From Bacillus sp. FJAT-44742 (GTDB taxonomy: Bacteria > Bacillota > Bacilli > Bacillales > Marinococcaceae): a stretch of 64,000 nt of DNA. The DNA is taken from NCBI RefSeq assembly GCF_002797315.1, contig NZ_KZ454936.1, positions 3,233,645-3,297,644 of the forward strand. The letters are read 5' to 3'. Below the pieces are notes generated by a model, which was not told the DNA's origin, made no database searches, and saw nothing but the letters and a program-made list of their open reading frames with translations. This document shows positions 18,899-31,611 of the stretch, piece by piece. Within the stretch, counting starts at the first letter, position 1; each line of letters opens with the position of its first letter. Made by a program: the position numbers and the translations under genes.

Positions 18899-19762
18899 TT
18901 ACGCTTTGTTGGAAGATCCAAACTCACGCATTTTGCCTTTGACGGTTTCTTTAATGGCATCACGAGCCGGCCCCATGTATTTACGAGGATCATACAGCTC
19001 AGGCTTCTCATCCAATACTTCACGCACAGCTTTGGCGGAAGCAATTTGGCTTTCGGTGTTTACGTTGATCTTGGCATGGCCGTAACCGATCGCTTTTTGG
19101 ATGTCTTTTGTCGGGATGCCTGTCCCGCCGTGAAGCACGAGAGGAACTCCTACAAGCCCGGAAATCTTCTTCATATGGTCAAACCCAAGGTTCGGCTCGC
19201 CTTTGTATGGCCCGTGTACAGATCCCAGAGCAGGAGCAAAGCAATCGACATTTGTTTCACGGACAAGCTCTTCGCACTCTTCCGGAATCGCATACGCTGC
19301 TTCCGCATCATCAACGATGAGGTCATCTTCCTGCCCGCCAATGCGGCCGAGCTCAGCTTCTACAGAAACTCCAACAGCATGAGCAACATCAACCACACGC
19401 TTTGTCAGCGCGATGTTTTCAGCAAGCGGGTAGTGGGAGCCATCGATCATGACAGACGTAAATCCTGCGTGGATCGCTTCCACACACTTTTCAAAGCTTG
19501 ACCCATGGTCAAGGTGAATTGCCACAGGGACAGTCACGTTATAGGCTTCCATCAGGGTTTTCACCATGTCAACAACAGGCTTAAATCCGCCCATGTAACG
19601 AGCTGCTCCCTCGGACACACCGCAGATCAGCGGGGATTGCTCCTCCTCTGCAGCTTGCAGGATCGCTTGAGTAAACTCAAGGTTATTCAGGTTATACTGG
19701 CCGACAGCATACCCTTCTGCTTTTGCTTTATCAAGCATTTCTTTCATTGATACCAAAGGCAT
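18899..19762 (-). CDS. fba: Class II fructose-bisphosphate aldolase
   Basis: The zinc enzyme splits fructose 1,6-bisphosphate into glyceraldehyde 3-phosphate and dihydroxyacetone phosphate. The 287-residue protein has [13 protein letters not shown] with zinc and catalytic residues, [33 protein letters not shown] and [14 protein letters not shown] lies before the ATG at 19762. It is downstream of spo0F on the same strand, as in B. subtilis. Confidence 0.97.
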   Translation of the reverse strand: MPLVSMKEMLDKAKAEGYAVGQYNLNNLEFTQAILQAAEEEQSPLICGVSEGAARYMGGFKPVVDMVKTLMEAYNVTVPVAIHLDHGSSFEKCVEAIHAGFTSVMIDGSHYPLAENIALTKRVVDVAHAVGVSVEAELGRIGGQEDDLIVDDAEAAYAIPEECEELVRETNVDCFAPALGSVHGPYKGEPNLGFDHMKKISGLVGVPLVLHGGTGIPTKDIQKAIGYGHAKINVNTESQIASAKAVREVLDEKPELYDPRKYMGPARDAIKETVKGKMREFGSSNKA

Positions 19763-20001
19763 GACAAAATCCTCCTTATAAACATTGAGAAATTAGGATG
19801 TCTTTTCTAATGGAGCGCAAACAGGGACACGCCCTTTCATGTACAGACATTCCAGGACGGGTTCATTCAATATGAGGAAAGTGCCTATATGTATGAGGGC
19901 GGTGCATGTGGGTCTCCATTAACATCTTTGGTTATTATACCACATGACTAGGGATTTTCATCCTTATAAGGCTGAAAGAATCTCACCGCCTGTCAATCTC
20001 C

Positions 20002-20364
20002 TCAGGAAGAAGGTAAATATTCCTTTATCGATTCTCTCAGTTCTTCAATATCAAAAGGTTTGGCGATGTGCGTCAGCGCACCGAGACTTTTGGCATCCTG
20101 AATCATGCTCAGCTCCCCGTAAGCAGTCATCATCACCACACGTATGCTCTGGTCTTTTTCTTTGAGACGCCTTAATATTTCAATGCCATCCATCCCCGGG
20201 ATTTTCATATCTAAAAGAACAAGGTCCGGCTTCTCTTTTTCGGCCAGTTCAAGTGCCTGCATGCCGTTTGCGGCCTGGAACACTTCATACCCGTCTTTAT
20301 GCAGTATTTCTTTTAACAATACTCGAATACCGTATTGATCATCGACGATAAGTATTTTTGGCAT
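20002..20364 (-). CDS. spo0F: Sporulation phosphorelay response regulator Spo0F
   Basis: Spo0F is the single-domain relay protein that takes phosphate from sporulation kinases and passes it to Spo0B. The 120-residue protein is a bare receiver with the acidic pair in [10 protein letters not shown], phospho-acceptor Asp54 in [19 protein letters not shown] and Lys104 in IAKPFD. The residues following Asp54 and the [11 protein letters not shown] first helix match the Spo0F type. Upstream at 20398-20404 there is a CGACGAA that resembles a Spo0A box with one mismatch, plausible because spo0F is Spo0A-controlled in B. subtilis. Confidence 0.95.
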   Translation of the reverse strand: MPKILIVDDQYGIRVLLKEILHKDGYEVFQAANGMQALELAEKEKPDLVLLDMKIPGMDGIEILRRLKEKDQSIRVVMMTAYGELSMIQDAKSLGALTHIAKPFDIEELRESIKEYLPSS

Positions 20365-20553
20365 ACTTTATCTCTCCTTTTACTAGGTTTTTAATCATTC
20401 GTCGACTGCATCTACTCTCTCCCTTTTCCCCTTTAAATATAATTCCACTTATTTGACAAATTACCTTTTTATTTTCAAATAAACTTTCCCCTGTTTTCAT
20501 TTCTACCTCTTTCCGGCACAATATAACTCATAACTCATAGGAGGATTTGATGT

Positions 20554-21072
20554 ATGTTAAAAATCTTTTCAACACAGCTTCAAGGCTTATTTCGAAAAAT
20601 AACCGATCAGCAGGAGGAAGCACTCGAAAACAGCGCGAGACTGCTGGCACAAGCCTTAGCAGGCGAAGGAAATATTTATATATTTGCTACCGAGAAAATG
20701 AAAGGAGTTGCACACTCGGCCCTTTACAGCCAAGATGCTCCTGAATCGACAGCTCTCTTTCCCGAAAAAGAAAATCTGTCTCCTTCTGATCGTGTGCTGA
20801 TTATTAGCGAGAGTGACAGCAATCCTGAAGCCATGAATATTTTAGAAGCATGCCAGAACGTGAACGTTCCGGTAGTCAGTATCTCACCGCTTACCACTCA
20901 AGAGGGCGCATTGGAACAAAGCAGCGACTTTCATATTAATACGTTTGCCCAAGGGGGAGTCGTCCCCGATGATGCCGGAAACCGGACCGGTCATCCAGAA
21001 CATCTCGTTTCCCTCTTTGCAGTTTTGTCCTTGTTTCTGACACTCCATGAAATGCTTCTGGAATTAGAGTAA
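20554..21072 (+). CDS. ywjG: DUF2529 family protein (YwjG-like)
   Basis: This 172-residue protein matches the conserved hypothetical that sits convergent to pyrG beside spo0F in B. subtilis. It shows a helical N-terminus (LQGLFRKITDQQEEALEN), then an alternating alpha/beta pattern with RVLIISESDSN and VPVVSISPL that looks like a sugar-isomerase (SIS)-type fold. The function is not known. AGGAGG lies nine bases before the ATG at 20554. It diverges from spo0F and shares a bidirectional terminator with pyrG. Confidence 0.85.
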   Translation: MLKIFSTQLQGLFRKITDQQEEALENSARLLAQALAGEGNIYIFATEKMKGVAHSALYSQDAPESTALFPEKENLSPSDRVLIISESDSNPEAMNILEACQNVNVPVVSISPLTTQEGALEQSSDFHINTFAQGGVVPDDAGNRTGHPEHLVSLFAVLSLFLTLHEMLLELE

Positions 21073-21121
21073 GGCAGGTAGAATAGAAGCTTTGCAGGTG
21101 ATATGGCCACAACAGCTATGC

Positions 21122-21166
21122 AAAAAGCCCGCTCCATGCTCCTAAGCACGGAAATCGGGCTTTTCT
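21122..21166. terminator. Bidirectional terminator between ywjG and pyrG
   Basis: AAAAAGCCCG (21122-21131) pairs with CGGGCTTTT (21156-21164). T-rich DNA follows on both strands, and it lies 4-5 bp from the pyrG stop codon and about 50 bp after ywjG. Confidence 0.8.
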
Positions 21167-21168
21167 CA

Positions 21169-23006
<1,838 letters not shown>

Positions 23007-23055
23007 AAAAACAAAAGTGACACCTCACCCATAGGAGGGGCGCACTTTTGTTTTA
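23007..23055 (-). terminator. Strong terminator downstream of rpoE
   Basis: AAAAACAAAAGTG (23007-23019) pairs with CACTTTTGTTTT (23043-23054), with a further GC-rich inner stem. A run of eight U follows on the minus strand. It is nearly 200 bp beyond the rpoE stop; no gene was found between. Confidence 0.85.
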
Positions 23056-23247
23056 GTATCAAATTTCATCTTTTGCAAAATGTAATTTTTTAACCTTTTA
23101 AAGCCCAAAAATGATTTTACCGAGCGCCCTTTTAAAAGTCAAGAGCGGAAAAATAGAACCAATGAACTTTATTTTGCAAGCGTTACTTTTCTCAGCTGAA
23201 CTGTCTTTGTACCTGGGTGTTCATAAGAATCAGGTCAACAAAAAAAC

Positions 23248-23742
23248 TTAGTCTTCATCTCCGTCTTTGTGAGGGTACGGCTCTTCGCCTTCATCCTCAA
23301 AACGGCCGCCAAGATCGTCATCTTCGTCAAGATCAACGTCGCCGCTTTCACTGTGAGAAAGCTCGTCCAGCTCATCTTCAAGATCTTCAAGACCTTCATC
23401 ATAATCCTCGAAATGATCAAAGCCGTCTTCGTGAGCTTTTCCTTTTCCGGAATCAGTCACTGTGTGGCTAAGGTCTTCATCTGTTTTATCAACAGGATAC
23501 CATGCTTTGAGTCCCCAGTGGTTTTCTCCAAGGTGGACAAAGCGTCCATCCAGGTTCATTGAAGTAAAAACTTTCGTCCGGCGCAATGCCTTCTCTTCTT
23601 CATTTAATCCTTTTACTTTTGCAATGGTGTCAATTAACTGAAGATAAGGGTAAGGTTTCTTTTCTTGCTCCAGTAACATGTGAGCCACTTCCACCGCTGC
23701 CATTTCTTCTACTTCTTCACGGGAATAATCGCGGATGCTCAT
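23248..23742 (-). CDS. rpoE: DNA-directed RNA polymerase delta subunit
   Basis: Delta is the Gram-positive polymerase subunit that promotes core recycling and sensitivity to the initiating nucleotide. The 164-residue protein has the folded N-terminal HARE-HTH domain (SIRDYSREEVEEMAAVEVAH through FTSMNLDGRFVHLGENHWGLK, about 1-90). A long disordered, strongly acidic Asp/Glu tail follows. The ATG at 23742 has GGAAGTG upstream; an earlier start at 23787 lacks homology. Place upstream of pyrG matches B. subtilis. Confidence 0.95.
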   Translation of the reverse strand: MSIRDYSREEVEEMAAVEVAHMLLEQEKKPYPYLQLIDTIAKVKGLNEEEKALRRTKVFTSMNLDGRFVHLGENHWGLKAWYPVDKTDEDLSHTVTDSGKGKAHEDGFDHFEDYDEGLEDLEDELDELSHSESGDVDLDEDDDLGGRFEDEGEEPYPHKDGDED

Positions 23743-24137
23743 GGAACAACACTTCCTTTCCAATTGTTTTTCAGCCTTGCGGCTCATGCTCTTTCTTTCA
23801 TGGTTTGAAAGGAAGAACTATTTAGAACTCTCTATGAGTGACCTTCCCCGCTTGAGGCTGATCACTGATTGGAAATTCCCTTGCATGAAAAGGGAGTAAA
23901 CCGTTAAAATCATACTTTCCATTATAAACACATTTCCCCTCTTTATGCTAGCAAGGAACAAAGATTTCAAGAAAAAAAGAAAGAGCTGGAAAAACTCCTC
24001 ACTAAACCTTTGTAAAAACCCTTTGACTACTCTTATTCTTAAGGCTTTGTTAATTTTGTTGTTCGTTGTTGTTAAAGCTTTAAAAGAGGCTCGCTTGCAC
24101 CTAAAGGTACAAGTGCGACATCCATTTATAAATAAAG
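23743..24137. other. Gap upstream of rpoE without a recognisable gene
   Basis: About 395 bp, rich in A+T. Short open frames on both strands have no ribosome sites or protein-like composition. It should hold the rpoE promoter, but no clear -35/-10 pair was picked out. Confidence 0.5.
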
Positions 24138-24181
24138 AAAGAAATCCCAAACCACTATAGCAAGTAGTTCGGGACTTCTTT
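24138..24181 (-). terminator. Terminator of the thiolase-icmF operon
   Basis: In minus-strand RNA, positions 24181-24163 pair with 24156-24138 over 19 bp counting three G-U pairs, with a 6-nt loop, followed by CUUUAUUUAU. It lies 27 bp after the icmF stop codon. Confidence 0.88.
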
Positions 24182-24207
24182 CCATTCTTTTTTCGGTCTC
24201 TTCTTCC

Positions 24208-27200
24208 TTACATATTACGCCGGTACTGTCCCCCTACCTCATATAGGGCGTGGGTAATCTGCCCAAGGCTTGCCACTTTCACTGTCTCCATCAGCTCTTC
24301 AAAGATGTTCCCGCCGCTTACTGCTGTCTCTTGAAGTCTTTTCAGCGCTTTTTCCCCTTCTTCTTTGTTTCTTTCCTGAAACGCCCGCAGGTTTTGAATC
24401 TGGCTTTCCTTTTCCTCCTTCGTTGCCCGGGCCAGTTCCATATCGAAATCTTCATCTTCCTCATCGGCCGGATTCAGATACGTGTTTACCCCTATAATCG
24501 GAAGTTCCCCTGTGTGCTTTTTCATTTCATAATACATGGACTCTTCCTGGATTTTACCGCGCTGATACTGTGTTTCCATCGCGCCAAGTACGCCGCCTCT
24601 ATCGTTGATCCGCTCCAGCTCTTGAAGAACTGCTTCCTCTACCAGCTCCGTCAGCTCCTCAATAATAAATGAACCTTGCAGCGAGTTTTCATTTTTTGCA
24701 AGACCAAGCTCTTTACTGATAATCATTTGAATTGCCATGGCTCTTCTTACCGAACTCTCTGTAGGAGTCGTGACTGCTTCATCATAAGCATTCGTGTGCA
24801 GTGAGTTACAATTATCATAGATAGCCATTAACGCCTGAAGTGTGGTACGTATATCATTGAAATCAATTTCCTGGGCGTGCAATGAGCGTCCGGACGTCTG
24901 CACGTGATATTTGAGCTTCTGGCTCCGTTCATTGGCATCATATTTATTTTTCATCACTGTTGACCAGATTCTTCTTGCAACACGGCCAATCACTGTATAT
25001 TCCGGATCAAGTCCGTTACTGAAAAAGAAGGAAAGATTCGGTGCAAAATCGTCAATGTCCATACCCCGGCTTAAATAGTACTCCACGTAGGTGAAAGCAT
25101 TAGCCAGAGTAAAAGAAAGCTGACTGATAGGGTTTGCCCCTGCTTCGGCAATATGATAGCCCGAGATCGAAACGGAATAATAGTTTCGAACCTTCTTTGT
25201 AATAAAGTAGCTTTGGATATCCCCCATCATTCTAAGTGCAAATTCTGTGGAGAAAATACATGTGTTCTGCCCTTGATCTTCCTTTAAAATGTCAGCCTGT
25301 ACTGTTCCTCTTACGGTAGACAGGGCCCATTGTTTTATTTCTTCTGCTTCCTCAGCGGTCGGGCGTCGTCCATGCTTTTCAGCAAAAAACTCGATCTGCT
25401 GGTCAATGGCTGTGTTCATAAACATGGCTAAAATAATTGGCGCCGGTCCGTTGATCGTCATAGACACTGAGGTAGTCGGCGCACAAAGGTCAAAGCCGTC
25501 ATAGAGCTTTTTCATGTCTTCCAATGTACATATGCTTACGCCGCTTTCCCCCACTTTTCCGTAAATATCGGGCCGGTGGTCCGGGTCTTCCCCGTACAAT
25601 GTAACAGAGTCAAAGGCTGTGCTTAGACGCTTGGCCTCATCGTCTTTCGATAAATAGTGGAAACGGCGGTTTGTCCGTTCAGGTGTTCCTTCTCCAGCAA
25701 ACTGTCTCTTAGGGTCTTCTCCTTTTCTCTTAAACGGAAATACACCGGCTGTAAAAGGAAACTTGCCTGGAACGTTTTCCTTCATGCTCCACTTTACAAT
25801 TTCTCCCCAATCCTTGTATTTTGGGAGAGCCACTTTGGGAATTTTCAGACCTGACAATGATTCGGTCTGAAGCTCGGTTACGATTTCTTTATCCCTGATT
25901 TTTGTAGTAAAGGTATCTTGTTTGTAGGAATCTTTAAAGTCTTCCCAGTTTCGTAAGAGCTTTCGTACATCTTTATCAAGGTCATCTTCGATATCCTCGT
26001 AGATGTTCTGCAGCTCTTTTATCATCTCTTCATTTACTTCCTCCTGCTTCTTAAGCAAATCAATGGTTCCGGAAATCTGGAACAGCTTGCGGGCCAATTC
26101 AGACTGCTTTTCAGCATAAGCTTTATAATTTCTGACTGTCTGGACAATCTCCCTTAAATACGTAATGCGCTCAGGAGGAATAATTAAGTCCTTCTTTTTT
26201 GATTCCTTCGTTACATCAATGGCCGTTTCCCACTCTGTACCGCATTTTTTGTTTAATGCGTCAATTAATGCAGCAAATAAAATATTAGTGCCCGGGTCAT
26301 TAAATTGACTGGCTATTGTTCCGTAGACAGGCATTTCTTTTGTATCCTGCTCAAAAAGCATGTGACTCCGCTGATATTGTTTACTTACATCACGCTTTGC
26401 ATCCTCTGACCCTTTTCGGTCAAACTTGTTTACCGCAATTAAATCGGCAAAATCAATCATGTCGATCTTTTCGAGCTGAGAAGGGGAACCGAATTCACTT
26501 GTCATGACATACATGGACACATCAGAAACCTCTGTGATTTCAGCATCACCCTGTCCTATCCCGCTTGTCTCAATAATGATTAAATCAAAGCCTGCAGCCT
26601 TAGCCACTTCAATAGCCTCTACAATGCTGTTGGACATCTCCGTCTTTGAGCCCCGTGTGGCAAGACTTCTCATAAACACCCGTGAATGGTGTATAGAGTT
26701 CATCCGTATACGGTCCCCAAGAAGAGCTCCTCCCGTTTTTTGCTTAGTGGGGTCAATAGACAATATCGCCACAGTTTTCTCAGGGAATTCACGTATGAAA
26801 CGCCTGACTAGCTCATCAGTCAATGAGCTTTTCCCGGAGCCACCCGTTCCTGTAATGCCAAGCACCGGAGCATCCTTTGCTCCTGCAAGTCCTTTAAGCT
26901 CCTGCAAAGCTTTTTCCCATGCCTTTTTTATTTCTCCTTCTGTTTCTACGACAGAAAGAAAACGAGCCACCGCCTGGTCCCTTTTCTCCTTGACCTCTTC
27001 CATCCGCATGGTTGTATCCTGGATGGTAGGAAAATCGCATTCCTCAAGCATTTGACTAATCATTCCACGAAGCCCGAACGTCCTTCCATCCTCCGGAGAG
27101 AAAATTCGGGCAATTCCATATTCATGAAGCTCCTTAATCTCTGGAGGGGTGATCACTCCGCCGCCTCCACCATAAATTCGAATATGGCCCGCTCCTTTTT

Positions 27201-27465
27201 CCTGTAACAGATCATAGCAATACTTAAAATATTCGATATGACCGCCCTGATAGGAAGATATAGCGATTCCTTGTACATCCTCTTGAATGGCAGCGTTTAC
27301 AACTTCCTCTACTGAACGATTATGACCGAGATGCACAACTTCTGCCCCTCCTGCCTGCAAAAGCCTCCTCATGATGTTAATTGAGGCATCATGTCCATCA
27401 AACAGACTAGAAGCTGTCACAAAACGAACGTGGTTCTTCGGTCGGTATAAATCCTCTTGTGCCAT
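24208..27465 (-). CDS. icmF: Fused isobutyryl-CoA mutase IcmF (B12-dependent, with G-protein chaperone domain)
   Basis: IcmF interconverts isobutyryl-CoA and n-butyryl-CoA with adenosylcobalamin. The protein of about 1085 residues has three parts. An N-terminal B12-binding domain carries the DGHDASI lower-axial His. A MeaI/ArgK-type GTPase has P-loop GTGGSGKS and base-specifying NKFDRKG. A large TIM-barrel mutase domain spans about residues 530-1085 ([33 protein letters not shown]). The GTPase gates cofactor loading and repair. I chose the second ATG (27465), seven bases after AAAGAGGG. The gene ends a beta-oxidation-type operon, so the mutase probably links branched C4 acyl-CoA from valine with the straight-chain butyryl-CoA path. 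Confidence 0.94.
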   Translation of the reverse strand: MAQEDLYRPKNHVRFVTASSLFDGHDASINIMRRLLQAGGAEVVHLGHNRSVEEVVNAAIQEDVQGIAISSYQGGHIEYFKYCYDLLQEKGAGHIRIYGGGGGVITPPEIKELHEYGIARIFSPEDGRTFGLRGMISQMLEECDFPTIQDTTMRMEEVKEKRDQAVARFLSVVETEGEIKKAWEKALQELKGLAGAKDAPVLGITGTGGSGKSSLTDELVRRFIREFPEKTVAILSIDPTKQKTGGALLGDRIRMNSIHHSRVFMRSLATRGSKTEMSNSIVEAIEVAKAAGFDLIIIETSGIGQGDAEITEVSDVSMYVMTSEFGSPSQLEKIDMIDFADLIAVNKFDRKGSEDAKRDVSKQYQRSHMLFEQDTKEMPVYGTIASQFNDPGTNILFAALIDALNKKCGTEWETAIDVTKESKKKDLIIPPERITYLREIVQTVRNYKAYAEKQSELARKLFQISGTIDLLKKQEEVNEEMIKELQNIYEDIEDDLDKDVRKLLRNWEDFKDSYKQDTFTTKIRDKEIVTELQTESLSGLKIPKVALPKYKDWGEIVKWSMKENVPGKFPFTAGVFPFKRKGEDPKRQFAGEGTPERTNRRFHYLSKDDEAKRLSTAFDSVTLYGEDPDHRPDIYGKVGESGVSICTLEDMKKLYDGFDLCAPTTSVSMTINGPAPIILAMFMNTAIDQQIEFFAEKHGRRPTAEEAEEIKQWALSTVRGTVQADILKEDQGQNTCIFSTEFALRMMGDIQSYFITKKVRNYYSVSISGYHIAEAGANPISQLSFTLANAFTYVEYYLSRGMDIDDFAPNLSFFFSNGLDPEYTVIGRVARRIWSTVMKNKYDANERSQKLKYHVQTSGRSLHAQEIDFNDIRTTLQALMAIYDNCNSLHTNAYDEAVTTPTESSVRRAMAIQMIISKELGLAKNENSLQGSFIIEELTELVEEAVLQELERINDRGGVLGAMETQYQRGKIQEESMYYEMKKHTGELPIIGVNTYLNPADEEDEDFDMELARATKEEKESQIQNLRAFQERNKEEGEKALKRLQETAVSGGNIFEELMETVKVASLGQITHALYEVGGQYRRNM

Positions 27466-27493
27466 CTGCATGCCCTCTTTTCTTTTCAAAATA

Positions 27494-28126
27494 TTAAGAC
27501 ATTTGTTCTGATACCACTCCACCGAGCAGCATCTTAATTTGGATATCCGTGTATTCCTTGAGAGTAAACGAATGCTTTAAAGCCCAGCGCCTAAAGGTCC
27601 ACATTTGTCCTTTTACCATTATGTTATGAGCCATTAATGTGGCTTCCTTATCTGAAATGGTCAGGACCCCGGGCTCCCTGCAGTCTTTTATCGCCTGTTC
27701 TATAATGGCCGTCATGGCCACTTCTTTTTTCAGGACATACGGAAGCGCCTCTTTCGGGAGCGATTTGACTTCCTGGTACATCACCAGCACTTCATCCTGC
27801 ATTTCATCCATTACATTAAACAGAGAAGTTATGATTAACTTAAGACGGTCAAGACCAACGGATTCTGTATCGATCAAGGAGTCAAGACGGGTCCTTACTT
27901 CTTCATACACTGAATCGCACACCAAATACAAAACGTCTTCCTTTGATCCAATATACTCGTACAGTGTTCCAATACTGAAACCTGATTCCTTCGCAATTTC
28001 CCTGGTCGTGGTCCGATGATAACCTTTTTCCTTAAAAAGCGTGATAGCTCCTTGTATCATTTGCTCACGTCGATGTTTAATGAGCTGTTGATCCTTCACC
28101 ATCGATGGCACTTTCTTTTTTTTCAC
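27494..28126 (-). CDS. TetR-family regulator (FadR/YsiA-like)
   Basis: About 210 residues. A basic start (KKKK) is followed by a TetR helix-turn-helix ([42 protein letters not shown], about 20-65). An all-helical ligand domain follows. The arrangement and the downstream position resemble FadR, the acyl-CoA-responsive repressor of fatty acid degradation in Bacillus. I chose the GTG at 28126, eight bases after GGAGG; an earlier GTG (28132) is too close to it. It lies between acyl-CoA dehydrogenase and icmF genes and probably represses its own operon through palindromes near 32825 and 35383. Confidence 0.85.
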   Translation of the reverse strand: MKKKKVPSMVKDQQLIKHRREQMIQGAITLFKEKGYHRTTTREIAKESGFSIGTLYEYIGSKEDVLYLVCDSVYEEVRTRLDSLIDTESVGLDRLKLIITSLFNVMDEMQDEVLVMYQEVKSLPKEALPYVLKKEVAMTAIIEQAIKDCREPGVLTISDKEATLMAHNIMVKGQMWTFRRWALKHSFTLKEYTDIQIKMLLGGVVSEQMS

Positions 28127-28161
28127 CAGCACGACCTCCCCTTGATTTATAAGAAAGGGGT

Positions 28162-28180
28162 GCAGCTTATGAAAAGCTGC
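28162..28180 (-). other. Hairpin between acyl-CoA dehydrogenase and TetR genes
   Basis: GCAGCTT (28162-28168) and AAGCTGC (28174-28180) form a 7-bp stem with a 5-nt loop; a CCCCUUUCUUAU stretch follows on the minus strand. It could attenuate transcription into the TetR-icmF part of the operon. Confidence 0.4.
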
Positions 28181-28252
28181 TCTCCCTCACATCTTTCACA
28201 CCCAATTGGCTCCTGCACTCCCCAAAACGGTTTTCCGTGCCGGCTCCTTTTT

Positions 28253-29395
28253 TTACTCAGATAAAAGCATTTTTGAAATAACAAGGCGCTGCACTTCATT
28301 GGTTCCTTCATAAATTTGAGTGATCTTGGCGTCACGCATATACCTTTCAACGGGATATTCCTTTGTGTAGCCGTAGCCCCCAAACACTTGCACTGCCTCT
28401 GTTGTTACTTCCATGGCTGTATCACCTGCAAAAAGCTTTGACATCGCAGATTCTTTCCCATAGGAAATTCCTTCACTTTCTCTCCAGGCAGCTTGATAGG
28501 TAAGGAGTCTAGAAGCCTCTATCTTTGTAGCCATATCTGCCAGCTTAAAAGAAATCCCCTGCATTTTTCCGATAGCCTGGCCGAATTGTTTTCTTTCTTT
28601 TGCATAGTCTGCCGCAGCATCCAGGGCTCCTTGAGCGATACCGACGGCCTGGGCCGCAATGCCATTTCGCCCTCCATCGAGTGTGCTCATTGCTACTTTG
28701 AAGCCTTCCCCTTCTTTTCCGAGCATGTTTTCTTTTGGAACCCGGCAGTTTTCAAAAATAATTTCCGTGGTAGGAGATGAGCGAATTCCCAGTTTCTTTT
28801 CTTTCTTGCCTACTGAAAAACCAGGAAAATCTTTCTCTACAATAAATGCACTGATGCCTTTGTGTTTTTTCTCAGGACTTGTAATAGCAAAAACGATATA
28901 GATATCAGCAATACCGCCGTTAGTAATAAAAATTTTAGAACCATTAAGAATATAATTGTCCCCGTCTTCCTCAGCAGTCGTCTTCATTGCTGCTGCATCT
29001 GACCCTGAACCAGGCTCCGTCAGTCCGTAAGCTCCCATTTTTGTTCCTTCCGCCATGGCCCGTAAGTATTTTTGTTTTTGTTCTTCTGTTCCGTATTTGT
29101 ATACAGGCCAGCTTGCCAGAGACAAATGGGCAGATAACGTTACCCCTGTGGATGCACATACTCTTGATAATTCCTCCACTGCGATGACATAGCTGACATA
29201 ATCTGCTCCAATCCCTCCGTATTCTTCCGGCCAGGGGATGCCTGTCAGGCCCAGCTCAGCCATTTTCTCAAAAATCTTCATATCAAAACGTTCTTCTTCG
29301 TCACGCTCTGCAGCCGTGGGAGCCACTTCCTTTTCAGCAAAATCCCTTACCATTTTTCTAATCATTTGCTGCTCTTCTGTTAATAAAAAGTTCAT
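28253..29395 (-). CDS. Acyl-CoA dehydrogenase (short-chain/butyryl type)
   Basis: The 380-residue flavoprotein removes two hydrogens from acyl-CoA and passes electrons to ETF. Family marks are [15 protein letters not shown], the [14 protein letters not shown]-binding segment, [18 protein letters not shown], the ERKQFG motif, and [35 protein letters not shown] in two pieces with the catalytic Glu in the EGT region. It pairs with a second paralog directly upstream, about 65% similar by eye. The gene belongs to the MmgC/AcdA group; which paralog takes straight or branched acyl-CoA is unknown. Confidence 0.95.
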   Translation of the reverse strand: MNFLLTEEQQMIRKMVRDFAEKEVAPTAAERDEEERFDMKIFEKMAELGLTGIPWPEEYGGIGADYVSYVIAVEELSRVCASTGVTLSAHLSLASWPVYKYGTEEQKQKYLRAMAEGTKMGAYGLTEPGSGSDAAAMKTTAEEDGDNYILNGSKIFITNGGIADIYIVFAITSPEKKHKGISAFIVEKDFPGFSVGKKEKKLGIRSSPTTEIIFENCRVPKENMLGKEGEGFKVAMSTLDGGRNGIAAQAVGIAQGALDAAADYAKERKQFGQAIGKMQGISFKLADMATKIEASRLLTYQAAWRESEGISYGKESAMSKLFAGDTAMEVTTEAVQVFGGYGYTKEYPVERYMRDAKITQIYEGTNEVQRLVISKMLLSE

Positions 29396-29493
29396 TTGTT
29401 ATCTCTCCTTATTTATCCTGTGGAATGCACCTGCCTTGTCTGCCTCAAAAGCTGAGTGGAAAGTCATGACAGGCACATTCCCTGTTTCTTTTT

Positions 29494-30636
29494 TTACTGG
29501 TTCAGCAAGGCTTTACTAATGACAATTCTTTGGATTTCGCTCGTTCCCTCATATATTTCACAAACCTTGGCATCCCGGAAAAACCGTTCCGCTGGATATT
29601 CCTTTGTATAGCCATAGCCGCCAAATACTTGAACCCCTTCGATTGAAACATTTATGGCAGCACGGGAGGCAAAAAGCTTAGCCATAGATGATTCCTTGCC
29701 GCTTGGTTTGTTTTTTGAAATCAGGCTGGCTGCCTGATACGTTAAAAGTCTAGCTGCTTCCACCTGTACCGCCATATCTGCCAGTTTAAAAGCAAGGCCC
29801 TGATGGGATCCTATAGGCTTTCCAAACTGCTTGCGCTCTTTGGCGTAGGTTTTCGCTGCTTCAAAGGCTCCTTCGGCAATCCCAAGAGACTGGGCGGCTA
29901 TTCCGACACGCCCATTATTAAGATTAGCCATGGCAATGGTAAAGCCTTCTCCTTCTTTACCGAGGCGGTTTTCCAAAGGTACTTGGCACTCTTCAAAAAT
30001 TAACTCTGTTGTATTCGAACCATTAAGGCCCATCTTTTCTTCATGTTTTCCTACCTTCAGTCCTGGTGTGTTCTTCTCTACAACAAAGGCAGTAATGCCG
30101 TTTTTCCCTTTTTCCGGGCTGGTTGATGCAAATACGATATAAGTGTCAGCAGCCCCTCCGTTTGTGATAAACACTTTGCTTCCATTTAGAGAATAATAAT
30201 CCCCCTTTTTCACAGCCGAAGTTTTCAAGCTGGCCGCGTCGCTTCCTGAACCAGGCTCCGTGAGTGCAAATGCCCCGAGATACTCTCCTGAAGCAAGCTT
30301 TGGCACGTACTTTTGCTTTTGTTCTTCCGTCCCAAAGTAAAGAATAGGATTTGTGCCAACGGAGGTATGAACCGACAAAATGACCCCAACGGCCGGACTG
30401 ACCTTTGACAATTCATGAATGGCGATAACATAAGAGGTAAAATCCATGGACGCCCCGCCGTACTTCTCAGGAACTGGAATACCCATAAGACCCAGCTCAG
30501 CCATCTCTTTCATCAGTTCTGCCGGAAAACGTTTTTCCTCTTCCATCCTCTTTACTTCTCCTTGGACACGGTCCGCTGCAAATTCTCTGACCATTTTCCT
30601 CATCATTTGCTGCTCACTCGTAAATGTCAGCTCCAT
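29494..30636 (-). CDS. Acyl-CoA dehydrogenase, second paralog
   Basis: A 380-residue acyl-CoA dehydrogenase with the same marks as its neighbour: [63 protein letters not shown] and [15 protein letters not shown] followed by EGTSEIQ with the catalytic Glu. The ATG at 30636 follows GGAGG; the frame extends eight codons further up into the end of the 3-hydroxybutyryl-CoA dehydrogenase gene region. Two adjacent paralogs suggest different chain preferences, for example butyryl- versus isobutyryl- or longer acyl-CoA, but that is inference. Confidence 0.95.
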   Translation of the reverse strand: MELTFTSEQQMMRKMVREFAADRVQGEVKRMEEEKRFPAELMKEMAELGLMGIPVPEKYGGASMDFTSYVIAIHELSKVSPAVGVILSVHTSVGTNPILYFGTEEQKQKYVPKLASGEYLGAFALTEPGSGSDAASLKTSAVKKGDYYSLNGSKVFITNGGAADTYIVFASTSPEKGKNGITAFVVEKNTPGLKVGKHEEKMGLNGSNTTELIFEECQVPLENRLGKEGEGFTIAMANLNNGRVGIAAQSLGIAEGAFEAAKTYAKERKQFGKPIGSHQGLAFKLADMAVQVEAARLLTYQAASLISKNKPSGKESSMAKLFASRAAINVSIEGVQVFGGYGYTKEYPAERFFRDAKVCEIYEGTSEIQRIVISKALLNQ

Positions 30637-30669
30637 GACCGTCCTCCTTTGGCTTTTCATTTCAGAGAA

Positions 30670-31521
30670 TCAATCGTATTGGTAGAAACCTCTTCCTGAT
30701 TTCTTTCCAAGCCACCCAGCCTTCACGTACTTTCTAAGAAGAGGACACGGTCTGTATTTGTCATCTCCCAGTCCTTCATGAAGCGTTTCCATAATATACA
30801 GACATGTATCGAGCCCGATAAAGTCAGCAAGAGTTAAAGGTCCCATCGGATGGTTCATGCCAAGCTTCATCACTTCATCTATGGCTTCTGGCTCCGCTAC
30901 ACCTTCATAGACGGTGTAGATGGCCTCGTTAATCATAGGCAGCAGGATGCGATTGGACACAAACCCGGGAAAGTCGTTTACCTCTACCGGAACCTTCTTT
31001 AGAGCTTCGGCCGTGTTCTTTACGTTTTCAAATACCTCATCAGTCGTGGCCAGTCCCCTGATGATTTCGACAAGCTTCATGACTGGAACCGGGTTCATGA
31101 AATGCATACCGATTACCTGTTCAGGCCTGTTGGTGGCAGCTGCAATCTCAGTAATCGGAAGAGAAGATGTATTCGTAGCCAAAATGGCATGCTCCGGCGC
31201 TAACCGGTCCAACGCAGCAAATATCTCCTTTTTTGTTTCCATATTCTCAATCGCTGCCTCAATAACCAGATCCACTTTTTGGGCATCGTCTAAGTCGGTT
31301 GAGAGGTGGATATGAGCAAGTGCAGCTTCTTTTTGCTCCTCGGTCATTCTTTTTTTCTCTACCTGTCTTGATAGATTTTTTCGGATGACCGCTAATCCTT
31401 TTTCTACTCTCGCTGCATCAATATCGTTTAAATAAACGTGATATCCAGCTTCGGCATGTACCTGTGCGATGCCGGATCCCATTTGGCCTGCACCGACGAC
31501 CATAATGTTTTGTATTTTCAT
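30670..31521 (-). CDS. mmgB: 3-hydroxybutyryl-CoA dehydrogenase
   Basis: The NAD-dependent enzyme oxidises 3-hydroxyacyl-CoA to 3-ketoacyl-CoA. The 283-residue protein shows the nucleotide-binding GAGQMGSGIAQVHAEAG at its start, then ATNTSSLPI, IGMHFMNPVPVMKLVEIIRG with the catalytic His, the NDFPGFVSNRIL linker, and MNHPMGPLTLADFIGLD. Length is right for the short HBD form without enoyl-CoA hydratase. GGAGGAAGGG lies before the ATG. The gene order thiolase, HBD, acyl-CoA dehydrogenase corresponds to B. subtilis mmgABC. Confidence 0.94.
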   Translation of the reverse strand: MKIQNIMVVGAGQMGSGIAQVHAEAGYHVYLNDIDAARVEKGLAVIRKNLSRQVEKKRMTEEQKEAALAHIHLSTDLDDAQKVDLVIEAAIENMETKKEIFAALDRLAPEHAILATNTSSLPITEIAAATNRPEQVIGMHFMNPVPVMKLVEIIRGLATTDEVFENVKNTAEALKKVPVEVNDFPGFVSNRILLPMINEAIYTVYEGVAEPEAIDEVMKLGMNHPMGPLTLADFIGLDTCLYIMETLHEGLGDDKYRPCPLLRKYVKAGWLGKKSGRGFYQYD

Positions 31522-31611
31522 ATATACACCCTTCCTCCTTGCTGCTGGTCTTTGACAGTTGATCGTTTCCTGCCCTTCTTATACAAGCAGAAATAATAGT
31601 GATTACGCCTT

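Noticed and set aside
24208-27465. Separate methylmalonyl-CoA mutase and MeaB genes
   Set aside because: A single uninterrupted frame joins the B12, GTPase and mutase domains, which is the IcmF arrangement.
28147-28383. 78-codon frame after the acyl-CoA dehydrogenase gene
   Set aside because: Overlaps the end of that gene in another frame and lacks coding features.
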